DNA from: Polysphondylium violaceum
Taxonomy: Eukaryota; Evosea; Eumycetozoa; Dictyosteliales; Dictyosteliaceae
Length of the DNA: 64,000 bases
Assembly (NCBI GenBank): GCA_000277445.1
Contig: AJWJ01000019.1
Span: 30,442 to 94,441 of the forward strand
Direction: 5' to 3'
Shown here: positions 12,201 to 22,750 of the stretch, piece after piece
Numbering within the stretch: position 1 is the first letter of the stretch
How the letters are laid out: every line of letters begins with the position of its first letter
Program-made: the position numbers and the translations under genes
Notes under the pieces: model-generated
Seen by the model: the letters and a program-made list of their open reading frames with translations, nothing else
Told to the model about the DNA's origin: nothing
Database searches by the model: none

Positions 12201-13459
12201 CATGAGATTGTTATAAATGATCTATCTATATTACTTAAACTTTGAATATTAAAACTATATGGATAATTTGTTGGTGATTCTATTATTAGTCAAATAGTTA
12301 GTACATTATGTAAATAGTATTTGTCCTTGTAATTAATAAATATTATATTTACCAAAAGTAAAAGAAAGGCCAGTGCCTAGTATTGAATTTGTAATACCCA
12401 AAAAATTTAGATTAACAGGATTTGATAAAAGTGAACTAGTATTTGTAAAAAGAGTAACCATAGTGTAGTTGAGAGGATTTCCTAATACTGGTAAAACTTT
12501 TGTGTATTCTTGGTTGTATAAAACACATTTCTCCCTTGGCGTTGTAGAGGTGCCATTAAAGTATATTTGGAAATTATGTATTGGCATATCTATGATTCTA
12601 TTTTCTGGATATGCTCCTACTTTGGTTAAAGAAGCCTGGCTACCAAAATCTAAGCTCTTTACTGGATCAAACTCATAATTCTTATTTGCAGTGAGTATTT
12701 GAGGTGGATTTATAGATAAACCAGCAATATTTGTTCCTGAACCGCCACTTAATCCTACATCAAAATAAAATATATTTTTATACAACCTCTTTGCTGTTGA
12801 GTAGCTCCATGGTGAAGGTGCAGATTTCTTTATAGGAAACTCGGTATTGATATTATTGACTGGTAAATTTGTAATCTCTATAAAAAATCTAAAAGTATCT
12901 TGATAATATCCGTATTCCACAGGTAAAGCTTTATTGTTTGGTGGTGTTTGTATAATAAATGAACTTAATGCTACAATTATTGATGTTGATGATGGAAATA
13001 ATAATTAATATTCACATGTGTTTGTTCGGGTATCAAAATCCGATATATACCTGTACATAACTGAGTTGTTGGAACCGAAACATTCATATATACTTGATCA
13101 CCAGTGAACACTGTTAGGATAGGTGATAGAGTTTGACCATAGTCGACATAGAAATCAACTTGATAAATAAATTGTGTTGCGTTACTAGCAGTCAAAGAGT
13201 TATGAATACTCGGAGACACTATCTCAATGATTCCAGCCTCATTTGTAATCTTTAACTGTATTGTATAAATACAACCTGTTTCATTAACTTTAAAAGGGTA
13301 TCCATTATCTAATACTAGAACCTCTGTCGGGAAAACAGGTCTGCAATATGATATTCCTTTTTCGTGTATTTTTATTAGCAAAAAATGATCTTTTTTTTTA
13401 AAAAAAAACCTACCAATAATAAAAGCAAATAGTAAAAGTATTATACAATTTATTTTCAT
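9242..13459 (-). CDS. ComC-like EGF-domain membrane protein
   Basis: Proposed exons are 13459-13414, 13356-13051, 12970-12353 and 12279-9242 (1,335 residues). D. discoideum ComC is similar in size. Exon 1 encodes a signal peptide (MKINCIILLLFAFIIG). A long extracellular part made of beta-sandwich-like repeats follows. One EGF-like module lies near residues 1003-1032 (CPGQPECSGNGRCINGECIC). The ComC-type block begins PPPKVNTTSP. One transmembrane helix lies near 1292-1316 (GIIVGGVVFLFILSAIIIYF), with a short basic tail. ComC-family proteins act in cell-cell signalling during development. The first intron acceptor is uncertain: GAAAAAG|GA keeps the frame, while an alternative at TTGCAG would need a GGTAG|GTTTT donor. 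The other junctions are clean. Confidence 0.8.
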
Positions 13460-13521
13460 TCTCACTTTATGTATAAATGTTGTAAACAACAAAACTTTTC
13501 CTCAATCCCTTGGAAAAATGC

Positions 13522-13591
13522 CTTTTATGATAAAAAAATGGATGGGAGGTAAAAAAAAGGATATTTTTTTTAATTTTTTTTATCATAAAAG
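13522..13591. repeat. 17-bp inverted repeat (hairpin)
   Basis: CTTTTATGATAAAAAAA at 13522-13538 is the exact reverse complement of 13575-13591, with a 36-base loop. It lies just upstream of the ComC-like start codon. AT-only arms make chance formation fairly likely in this background. Confidence 0.6.
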
Positions 13592-13755
13592 TGAGATATT
13601 TTATCACAGTTTTATTTCATTTGGGGGAACGATGGTCGGGATTCCCTTTAGCACAAAAGGAGGGTTTAATAGAAAATTGCACAAATATAAAAAAGATAGC
13701 ACAATTTCATATTTGCATGTACAAATTATTATTTTTCTTTATTTTTAGATAGGAT

Positions 13756-13930
13756 CTAGTCACACTTTGGCTCATGTCTAATATATGCATCAGAATGATT
13801 CTTTGGTGACCATAATTTCTGGTTTCGCAATGGCAGCGCACATCCACCTAGTGCAGTATTGTGCTCCGTCTTGGCAGATGCAAAACGTTACTTTTTGATC
13901 TATTGTTTCAAATGCCACATGACATTCTTT
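13756..13930 (-). other. Coding-like block, unidentified relic
   Basis: Base composition is noticeably less AT-rich than the surroundings. The minus strand has two overlapping open stretches. One (13930-13790) reads ECHVAFETIDQ then FCICQDGAQYCTRWMC. The other (about 13890-13756) reads TEHNTALGGCALPLRNQK to HEPKCD and stop. No start codon or clear splice partner was found. It could be the tail of a broken gene linked to the protease relic next door, or a missed exon. I do not recognise the family. Confidence 0.35.
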
Positions 13931-14034
13931 TATATTTCATTTTTCGTTTTTTTATTCATGGGATCAAAAAATGAAAAAAAAAAAGTCTTATTTGGTTCAA
14001 AAAAAAACGAAACGAAATGAAAATGCATTTTTTT

Positions 14035-14310
14035 TTTTTAGCAAAAGGAATAGTGATTGTTGCAAACTATAAGAGGTAGGGTTAATTTTGTTATGCTATG
14101 TGCCCAAGGCTCATCAACACCATAACCTACTAAAGTAATTGCATAAATGGATAGCAGAGCATTTTATAAAATTGGTATGATCCAGGGCAACAGCAATTGG
14201 AGCTTGTAATGCGAGCAAAAAATAATTGGGTAGCATTACCAATGGATGACATTTTTGATAATTAGCTGAAGTTTACTTGATCTATCAGTAGGATAAGCTC
14301 CTCAGTCGTT
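14035..14310 (-). pseudogene. Papain-family (C1) cysteine protease relic
   Basis: The minus strand carries decayed pieces in the order of a papain mature domain. They are EGAYPTD (14303-14283, preceded by a stop), APIAVALDHTNFIKC (about 14203-14159) and, in another frame, YAITLVGYGVDEP (about 14145-14107). These correspond to the EASYPYT, GPIAVAIDA..F..Y and HAVTLVGYG motifs of C1 proteases. The position of the catalytic His (normally NHA or IHA) is TAT (Tyr) at 14145-14143. At least one frameshift lies between the second and third pieces, and the Cys-bearing half is absent. Known C1 proteases are lysosomal or secreted; this copy cannot be active. Confidence 0.65.
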
Positions 14311-14340
14311 AAAATGTATTATTTGAAGAATAAAAATCAT

Positions 14341-15835
14341 TTATTTATTTAATATTTTAGAAATAAATTCAAATTGAACTTTATGAGCTGAAACCAATTC
14401 AGGGTTATCATTTTCATGATCTTTATAGATATCTGCACAATGACCAGTGTTGTTGAGAATAAATACTTCAATTTTAGGATTGTTTGTGGACAAGAGACCA
14501 AGTTTGTGATATGGATCTGCCAAACCATTTGTAAAGAGAATATTTGTAGATTCAATATCCTTTGAGCCATACTCTTCAGTGTTTGGAACTCTATAGCCAT
14601 TTTCACCAAATATGTCTTTACATCTTTTAATAAAATACTTTAGAGATATTTTTCTAGAGAATGGTTGATTTTTAGATTCACCAGTGGTAAAAGTTCCCAT
14701 TTCCAAACATTGTAAATAGTAGCCAGCTCTAAGGGTTGGCCAAAACCCTCTATTTTCAACAGTTTCAATTTTTAATTGTTTTACATATGAGTTATGATTA
14801 GAGATCGTACAATTATTGCCCAACAATTGATTATAACCAGAGTTTATAAAAGCAAATGAAGAGATTGGATCATTTTTACCAGCTTTTAATACTTTACATA
14901 AAGAATTTACGTTTACAGCAGAGAAGCCATTGGGTACATTGTTATATTGAACTATTTGTTGAACAGGGTAAGAAAGAGAATATAAAAAGGCAGTTTTATC
15001 CTCTTCACTCTCAATTGGATCACAGGTTTTATAAATTTGTTTAATTTTGTGACATCCTTCTTTAGTTTCCAACATTGTTTCCATTGATCTTGTTAAATTT
15101 GAAATAATACGAGCACACTTTTTACCCAATACTTGACCAACGATTTCAAAGTGTTCAGGATATTGATCTACTTGTTGTAGTGGGGCACTTGATGCAATAG
15201 CTGCATCGATTAAATGAGGATACTTTAATCTTAGCCATGCACTAAGATTTCCTGAATATGATAAACCAAAACTAATCCATTTGGAACCAGTTGTGTTGTA
15301 TTGTTTATCAAAATAAACCTTGAAATTTGCAAAATCAGCCAAAGCTTGTTTTGTGTTTAAATGTTCTAAATTCTCCAAACTCAAATGATTAAATGGAACA
15401 CTTTCACCAAAAAATCTATGTTCTAAAGCCACAATGTATCCATCTTTAAAAGTTGTATTAATTAGTATTTGAATATATGAAAGTTATTTAAAAACTACAT
15501 TTTACATACTATATCTTTCAGCATACTCATTTACTATTAATTTTTTACCAGATACATAATCTTCATCAAGTGGTAACTCTAAGCCAATCAAATAAAACAC
15601 TGGGCCACCAGGCTTAAAATGAGTATCTATTTAGTTGAAAGATGTTAGAAATTATTAAATCTATTTTAGAAAAAATATTTAGATAAAAAATACCATTGAT
15701 AAAATATCTTTGTTGAAAGGTTGTGTTTGAACTTGAATTAAAATGGTCATAGGCTTGTTCAAACCAGAGGGCGCTATTGCTTTTTGATACTAAAAAACTT
15801 ATTAGTATTGCTACAATAATTGTATTACTTGTCAT
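14341..15835 (-). CDS. Family S28 serine carboxypeptidase (PRSS16/prolylcarboxypeptidase-like)
   Basis: Exons 15835-15694, 15626-15510 and 15443-14341 encode 453 residues. The start chosen at 15835 gives an uninterrupted signal peptide (MTSNTIIVAILISFLVSKSNS). The S28 pattern follows: WFEQAYDHFNSS with QRYFIN, GGPVFYLIG, ALEHRFFGES, and the nucleophile elbow FGLSYSGNLSAW with Ser at about residue 148. The acid lies in NGLADPYH (Asp about 396) and the base in TGHCADIY (His about 421). All three catalytic residues are present. Human PRSS16 has GGSYAG; here the second Gly is Leu. The product is expected to be a lysosomal or secreted peptidase that acts next to proline. Several N-x-S/T sites fit passage through the secretory path. 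Confidence 0.88.
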
Positions 15836-16293
15836 TGTATTGTTACACACTTGTAGACTTATTGTTATCTATTTTATTATTTTTGCTCTTCTATTTATAT
15901 AAATATAAAATCCCTGGTAAAGGAAGCCGAGTTGTATAATTTTTATTCCCCCCCCCATTTTTTCGTCCTATTTTATGTTGATTTACAAATAAAAATCTGT
16001 TAATTAAAAAAAAAAAAGTGGGTGAAAAAAACAAGATTGAATTTCAATGGACAAATGAATTTAATTGCCATCACCTTTTAAAAGAAACCAAGGGTGAACA
16101 TAATAATAATTAACAAAAAATCTTTGAATTATTTAGATAAAAGACAAAAAGACACTGAGCTAAAAATATATAGATTTTAAACATAGATCTCGAGTGGGTA
16201 GTGAGTGGGTTCAAAATTGAGTTTACTATTGTTAATAATATTTTATTTTATCAATTATTTATTTTATTTTAAAATACATTAGTTTTTAATAAT
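15836..16293. other. Intergenic, upstream of S28 peptidase
   Basis: AT-rich spacer. It has a C-run at 15949-15956 and a poly-A run near 16006-16016. No coding or RNA gene signal seen. Confidence 0.5.
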
Positions 16294-16720
16294 TTAATAG
16301 AATTCTTCTTTAATGATAAGACCGTCTTTCCATTGTTGAATACTCCATTGAGTTTTAGTGATTTTGTTACCGGCATAGGTAAAGGTCATTTCTGCTTCAT
16401 ATGCAGAGTTGTCACCATCAACTAAAACTTTTAATACTTTTAATTCATGAATGGTGGCATTTGAAGCGAAACCTTGTTCAGCAACACGATTTTGAGCTTT
16501 ACCAACACGATTAGTAGAGTCACCTTTTTCAAACATGACAACCTAATTGAAATTATATTAAATGAAATAAAATATTAATATTTATTAAATAAAAATACAA
16601 TTATTGAATGTAATTAAACACACTTACATCGTCATGATAATATTTATCAAAGGTTTCGACAATCTTGTTTTCTTGAATACCTTTAAGGACAGCTTCGAGG
16701 TTAGATCTAATGTTGCTCAT
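16294..16720 (-). CDS. SnoaL/NTF2-like fold small protein
   Basis: Exons 16720-16628 and 16542-16294 encode 113 residues. The pattern MSNIRSNLEAVLKGIQENKIVETFDKYYHDD then VMFEKGDSTNRVGKAQNR, followed by a run of beta strands with EMTFTY and QWSIQQWKDGLIIKEEFY, is that of SnoaL/DUF4440-type NTF2-like proteins: an N-terminal helix, an early Tyr-His, then a cone-shaped sheet. Many of these are small enzymes or ligand-binding proteins; nothing here shows the substrate. The codon use is tidy (many C-ending codons for a Dictyostelid), which may indicate good expression. Confidence 0.7.
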
Positions 16721-17122
16721 TTTGATTGTATGTTTATATATATGTATTAAAAAAGTTAATTATTTGTTTGAATTGTAATATTGAATTTGTAATGATATTT
16801 ATTTTTTTTCAAAACCAATTTATAGTTTATTGAAAATCAGTTGGTATCGTTTTATTGCGCATTTTTGATTCAAGATTTTTTAAATTAATGATTCCTGAAC
16901 CAAATTTTTTAATTTTGAAAAATTTTGTGGGTGCAAAAATTTTTGCAAAAATCCCGTTTTGGATAGTGATAGAAACCAAAAGATTGTAATAGAACTTTTT
17001 AGATTCTATTACTATGAAATTTTTTTTTTTTGTTTAAGGGAAATTTTAGAAAACCTTTTTTTTTTTTGCCAAAGATATTTATTTTAATTTGGTATGTGTG
17101 TTTAAATATCTGTACAAAACTA
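16721..17122. other. Intergenic
   Basis: AT-rich spacer with T runs near 17021-17031 and 17057-17068, probably promoter of the SnoaL-like gene and the 3' end of the SMG8 gene. Nothing else seen. Confidence 0.5.
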
Positions 17123-19802
17123 CTATTGTTGATCAACAAGAGGAGGTTGGGTAAATGTGACATTCAAGATAAATGAGGATGTTTGGGGAGTGGTTAATAA
17201 AACAGGGGTGTTTTCAAAATCAAAGACAAAGGGTAATCGAATAGAGTGGAGATGAGATTTTGTGAGGGCAAACGAGTCCATGGTGTAGCTCCACACGTCA
17301 CACGGTTGTTTTTCAGATTGATAGATCTCGATGGTGGGCTTGATGGTGACAGTCTTGTCAATGTCGGTCGTGAGATAGACACGCGAGAGTTGCGAATAAT
17401 AGTTGCAGTCAGATGCGGGGCATTTCTCCAACATGAGTCGTTGGTAAAATACCTGGATTTCGGCAGGATTACGATGTTTGATAAAGAATTTCTTTGATCG
17501 CTTTCGCTCGATAAAACGGTGGCCGGTGGGACACTGGTACTCGTACGAGAGGTAGTTTTGCGCATCGAGTGGGGGCCGTTGGCTGTAGACCGTGGGAATC
17601 TTTTTGATCTCCCAGTCTTGGAGATTGAGTTCATTGTTGATAAAGAAGGCGGGCTCCATTTCCGCGGGAGGCTTGCGCACTGCGCCATAGTCGAGCACGC
17701 TGAACCAGGGGAAGGGGGTGGTGTACTGGATGCTCGAGTTGCTCTTGGAGGGGTGAAACAAGAGCTGGGTGTTGGATATCTTGAGCAGGGGTGTGTCGAG
17801 GCAGCAGGGCTGCATGTAAAACAAGAGATTGCCAAACTCTATCTCAAAGATATCTTCTCGAATGGATGTTGTCCGTCCACAGTTGCACGTTGCCCTAGTA
17901 CGATATCCCGACGAGTGGGGACGTTCGTCTGTGTGCTCCTTCATGATTGAGGGGATAATTGGCTGGGTGGGTGGTGGCAGAATGGAGCCGGGTAGAGGCG
18001 GAATGATGTGGGTTTTCAAGGTACATATTCTGCCAGTGGCACTCTCGGCCTCGCATATCTTTCGTCCGCGTCTCCATATTTGGTCGCAATCGTTTCGAAG
18101 GCTTTGAATAAAGGTCTCTAGGGCGGGTCCATTGGCATTCAAACACAGGTACTTTATGGCCTTGTTGAGACGACTCTGATGGATCTTGGCCCCATAGGTC
18201 AGGGGCAGAGTCGTGTCGCTGTACTGCTCCAAGGCCCACTTGGTGTGCATCGAACACGTCTTGCTTGAGAACCGTAGGTTGGGGGAATATGTAAAGCTGC
18301 TAAACATAGTAGAGGTATCGAGGGCCAAGGAAAGTCTCTCCAAATACTCTTTCCACACTCTAAACGAAGTAAACTCCAACTCGAGCGAATGCATAGAGTT
18401 TTTAAAGGCCTTGATGAAAAGAAGAGGCACATTGTGACTGGTCGACTCGTACGATCCCACCAACTGATTAAAGTACTTGAGTTGCTTATTAAACGGCACA
18501 CTCGAGTAGGATGCTGTCTTGTTTGAGCTGATCAACGCCTTTATGGCACTGGTTGACATTTGATACAACCTAATCAATCTAACAAAAGGTTTACTCGTCT
18601 CTACAAAAAACAATGGTTGTTGGTTGGCGTCTAATTTCCTTATGCCGGCATTCCCTCCACATCCACTAATCGTATGAAACAGTTGATTGTGTTTCAATAG
18701 TATCGTAGCCTGTTTCTTTAAAGATTCCTCCAACTTAAGATGCGATGCTCTTTCATAGTTTTCCGTTAAATCCTTTACTAAAAACATTTGTAGCATTGGT
18801 ATTGTTTTACCAACACTAAGAAATGAAAAAGGTTCAGGAATCGATGTTGGTAGTACTAAATGATTATTCTTTAAATACTTTAATATCTTGAATAAATTAA
18901 AATACTCCAACTTTAATGTCAAACTTTCAAATATAACCTGTTATTTATTTTCTATATATTAGTTTTTGTTCATCCTTTCATTCTGTTATACAACGCGATA
19001 CATACAAATACAATATTACAAATATTAAATAAAAGTAAAAGGGATTTTAGATAAACAACTTCACTGTCTTCTAACCATTTTTCAACATCCTGTAATATAG
19101 ATAGATAGCTTATTAATAATTTAGTGTAATAATGGTGATGACATTAACAATGATACACTTACATATGGACTAACATTTTTAATACCATTCCAGACATCAG
19201 TAAATACTTTAGTATCATTAAAAGAATTTAAATTTATATATACATTTTGGTTTTCCTTGTTATGATACATTTCAAATCTAATTGTCTCCTCTGGTGTATG
19301 TTTATTGAATTGAATATTTAATTCCTTTTATTATACATGCATGTCTATTAATATAAACTATTATATATCATATGATGATAGATAAATATCTATCGCCAAA
19401 GAAACAACATACATGAAACTGTGAACTTTCAACCATTCTATTTAAAAATAGAGATTTACCTCTACTAGAGTCTCCTATCACACCAATAACACATGTTGGT
19501 TTAAAATCAGGATCATTATTATTATTATTATTATTATTATTGTTATTACTATTACCACTATTATTAATTGTTGTGTTATTTGTTATCTTATTTGATGATT
19601 CATTGTTACTGTTAGGTGCTGCTGTTGATGATGATGTAGTATTTGTATTTGAACTCACTGAATCAGTACCAATAATATGAATTGGATCAGACGATGACGA
19701 TGAGGAAGACGAATACTTGGGCACATAAACCACTTTAGTACCCGTTGTTCTTTTCCTTTCTTTTAAAGAATAAACCTTATTTGTTGCTATTGTTTCATTC
19801 AT
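17123..19802 (-). CDS. smg8: SMG8, subunit of the SMG1 kinase complex (nonsense-mediated decay)
   Basis: Exons 19802-19413, 19324-19163, 19089-19006 and 18937-17123 encode 816 residues, all joined in phase 0. The start is the ATG at 19802. A Ser/Asn-rich N-terminus leads into a G-like domain with CVIGVIGDSSRGKS, followed by VYINLNS and DVEKWLEDSEVVYLKSLLLLFNICNIVF. The latter parallels the LLYMFSVCHIL stretch of animal SMG8. The C-terminus is diagnostic: HSSGYRTRATCNCGRTTSIREDIFE then YECP-like QCPTGHRF and EKCPASDC, matching SMG8's CNCG and C-P-x-GHRF blocks. SMG8 with SMG9 restrains SMG1 kinase until UPF1 must be phosphorylated. The P-loop G-D-S-S-R-G-K-S appears complete, unlike the degenerate one I recall for human SMG8. 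The last exon is markedly richer in G+C than its surroundings. Confidence 0.85.
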
Positions 19803-21616
19803 TCATTCATCAATAACTTTTTTATAGGTGGTGTTTTTATTTTGAACAAAAAAAAGAGTAAAGAAAAACATATGTGCGCAACACCATGATCACACAATTT
19901 TCGCGCAGAATGAAAAAAAAATTAAAAAAATTAAAAAAAAGAAAAAGAGTATCTTGTGGTTAAGGATATGATTTAAGGAACAATAGAATTCCATACTCCC
20001 AAGCTAAAACCTCTAATCAATTCTTTAATTATTAAGTATTGAATTTAAAGGAAACAAATAAAAAATTAAAGAATCAATAATCCCGAGGAGGATTCAATTC
20101 ACCAAGAATCTCCCTCCACTGTTCAATGGGGAGAGCTTGAATCACCCCATCATTTTCAACTCACACGCACTTTCTTATCTTTGTTGATCCCAACAATCAA
20201 AAAACACACCCACAGTGTCAAAACACACACACCACACACCACACACATTCATTTGTTCAAAACACGCTCACACACCGATATTACCCCCAATTGATTTCGG
20301 GATTTATAGTATTTTCCCATGGGTAGACAATAGTAAATCATTTTATCCATAGCAAAAAAATTTAACTTAAATTTTCAACATCTTACAAATTTATTTTATC
20401 AAATTTGTATATTACTACAAATGCGACACACACCACCACACGCTCCATCACATCTCACAAAATACATGTGTGCTATACACCCTCCACACTTTTCTATTAC
20501 CCGAATTAAAAATACAACAAAAGGTAATCGTATATCTAGGATAACTGTGTGTTTATAAAATAATTAATGATGTGGGTGTGGGGTGGGTGTGAGTCTGTTG
20601 TTTTTCGTGTTTGTATATCATGATATAAAATGTGGGTAAAATAGTAAAAAAACACATTTTATGTATTTGTATAATTTGTATAAAATATATAGACATATAT
20701 GTGTATGTATATCATGCACATTATATACAAGTATACAAAGATATACTTTGGTAGTAGAAGTGGTGGTGGTAGTGTGGTGGTGTTTTTAATTTATGATGTG
20801 GTGGTGTAATTCTAGTTTCTATTGTTATAAATATATAAATGGATGTGGCAAAAAACATATAAATTTAATTTACTCTTACCCCCCAATTTATAAACACCCA
20901 CCAACACCACACACTCACACACAAACAACAACAACAACAACACACTTTTTGGTAGTATGATTTCAAAAAATAAAAAGATTTAAAATGAGTGGATGACCTT
21001 TACGGTTCAAACAAAATCTTATCAAACAATAAACACCCTTCCCTCTTTTTTTACCCTTCCCTGATCTCAACCTCCTAAAATTATCAAACCCTCTCAACAA
21101 ACTCACCACATTATCAAAATATTCATTCACACACAAACACACACACCCACTCACCACTTTTACCCCAAAAACACACACTATTATTAAGGTGTGAGAATTG
21201 ATACTCACTCACTCAATTTATTGTTGTTGATGTGTTTTATCATCCATCCCCTCTTTTTGAATTTCTATTTTAGAGTATTTAGTGACATACAATAAAAAAT
21301 AAAAAAATACAATATAAATATTAAATCACCATCATTTCATTTTTAAATTTAAAAAGTAAAGCTATTAGACATCAAAAAAACATTTTTATTTATTTGTTGT
21401 ATTCTACCTCTTTTATATTTTTATTTTAAATTTGTTTTTTTTTGTCAACACCATTAATTTCCAATCTCTAATCTTCTAAAATATAAATATAATAATACTA
21501 CTACTACTATTATTATACATATTTAAATTATTTGATTGATTTTATCTTTATCTTTTACCAATTTTCTATATCTAAAATTTTTTTATTTTTCCAAATCCAA
21601 ATATTTTCAATCAAAA
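19803..21616. other. Long intergenic region upstream of zinc-site gene
   Basis: The 1.8 kb separates divergent starts at 19802 and 21617. It is full of CA-rich tracts (20210-20275, 20410-20500, 20890-20945, 21120-21180), GT-rich tracts (20570-20610, 20755-20800) and T/A runs. A short stretch at 20085-20160 is less AT-biased (GAGGAGGATTCAATTCACC and onward) but not open in any frame that I trust. Length and composition suggest a large regulatory region or a long 5' leader of the next gene. Confidence 0.5.
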
Positions 21617-22246
21617 ATGGTATTTTTAAATAATAATAATAATAATAATAATAACAATAATAATAATAATAATAATAATGTACCACCACCAACACAACCA
21701 CTTCGTCCTCAATGTCAACAAGAATTAATGGAAGACGACCATTTAGTTCCAATTGCTTGTGCATTATCTCCCCTTTCATCTCCATCTTTAAATTTTAGTT
21801 CTCTTTCAATATATAGTAATAAAATTGGAAAATTATCATCGTCGTTAGAGTCATCGACATTATCTCCAAATACATCAAATAGTAGCAATAGTAATAATAA
21901 TAACAATAATAACGAACCACAACATGTAATTTATCCACCACCTTTAAATATTTCTGGAGAAGAAAAAATTCAATATACAATCAAAAAAACATGTTCCTTT
22001 TTCAAAAAAGGAAGCAACAACAACGATTCGTCATCATCCAAGAAATCAAATGCAAGTTGTTCAGTTTGTTCTAGAGTTATTTATAAATATATTATCAGCG
22101 CAAACAACAAGAACCAGTTATTCCAAAAATCCATTGGCACCAAATGTAGTCAATGCCACAAAACTGTTTGCAACAAATGCTGTTGTGGTGTATCAAGATC
22201 TTGCCAATCGTGTAACAAGAAAAAGACTTCCATCTTTGTTTGTTAA
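21617..22246 (+). CDS. Cys-rich protein with FYVE/RING-like zinc site, function unknown
   Basis: 209 residues in one exon. The ATG at 21617 (MVFLNNNN) is preferred over the in-frame ATG at 21536, which would add a hydrophobic, very AT-rich leader. A poly-Asn tract and Ser/Asn/Pro-rich region (1-130) precede a compact C-terminal module. Its cysteines run CSVC, then TKCSQC, VCNKCCC and SCQSC, in four pairs with about 25 residues between the first and second pair. That spacing is like cross-brace zinc folds (FYVE, RPH3A-type, RING), but no R(R/K)HHCR basic patch is seen, so lipid binding is not implied. I do not recognise the gene. Confidence 0.7.
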   Translation: MVFLNNNNNNNNNNNNNNNNNVPPPTQPLRPQCQQELMEDDHLVPIACALSPLSSPSLNFSSLSIYSNKIGKLSSSLESSTLSPNTSNSSNSNNNNNNNEPQHVIYPPPLNISGEEKIQYTIKKTCSFFKKGSNNNDSSSSKKSNASCSVCSRVIYKYIISANNKNQLFQKSIGTKCSQCHKTVCNKCCCGVSRSCQSCNKKKTSIFVC

Positions 22247-22750
22247 TATGTGTTATTGTTTATTTAGGAAACCGATCCTACTCCATCCAGAGCTAGTTTT
22301 CATTTTCCAATACCAAAAATATTAGAAAATAAAAAAAACTGATAGTCAATAATAATAAAAATAGTAGTATATGTTGTTGTATTACAACACATATTTCCAA
22401 TGATTTCTAATTATAGATATTAAATATTAATTTGTCGCCTTTTTATTTTCTTTTTTTTTTTTTTTCTTTTTTATTTTCCATTAACAGAAAATTTCAATTG
22501 ATGATCTAGTATACAAATAAATTAGAAAAGCTAACAGTTTTAAAATTACACTATTTCTAATTGTATCCAATATTTTTTTTTGTTTCACATTGCTATTGAG
22601 TTGATTTTTTTTTTACATAAATAATTTTTCATTAAAATTCCTTCCTTTATCTATTCCACTACTATTCCTACTACTATTACTACTTTTATCTCTTTCTCTA
22701 TCTCTATTCAAACAAACTACTATATTATTATTGTTGTTACTAACTATAAA
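22247..22750. other. Intergenic, convergent 3' ends
   Basis: 3' regions of two convergent genes with long T tracts (22450-22465, 22570-22580, 22605-22612). No coding signal. Confidence 0.5.

Noticed and set aside
13518-13748. Plus-strand 76-codon frame upstream of the ComC-like gene
   Set aside because: AT-driven, crosses the 17-bp inverted repeat, no homology or codon structure seen.
17194-17835. Second minus-strand frame (213 codons) inside SMG8
   Set aside because: Out-of-frame reading of G+C-rich SMG8 coding; the SMG8 frame carries the conserved motifs.
20963-21208. Minus-strand 81-codon frame in the long spacer
   Set aside because: It is made of CA/GT-rich sequence (Val/Cys runs) without any coding pattern.
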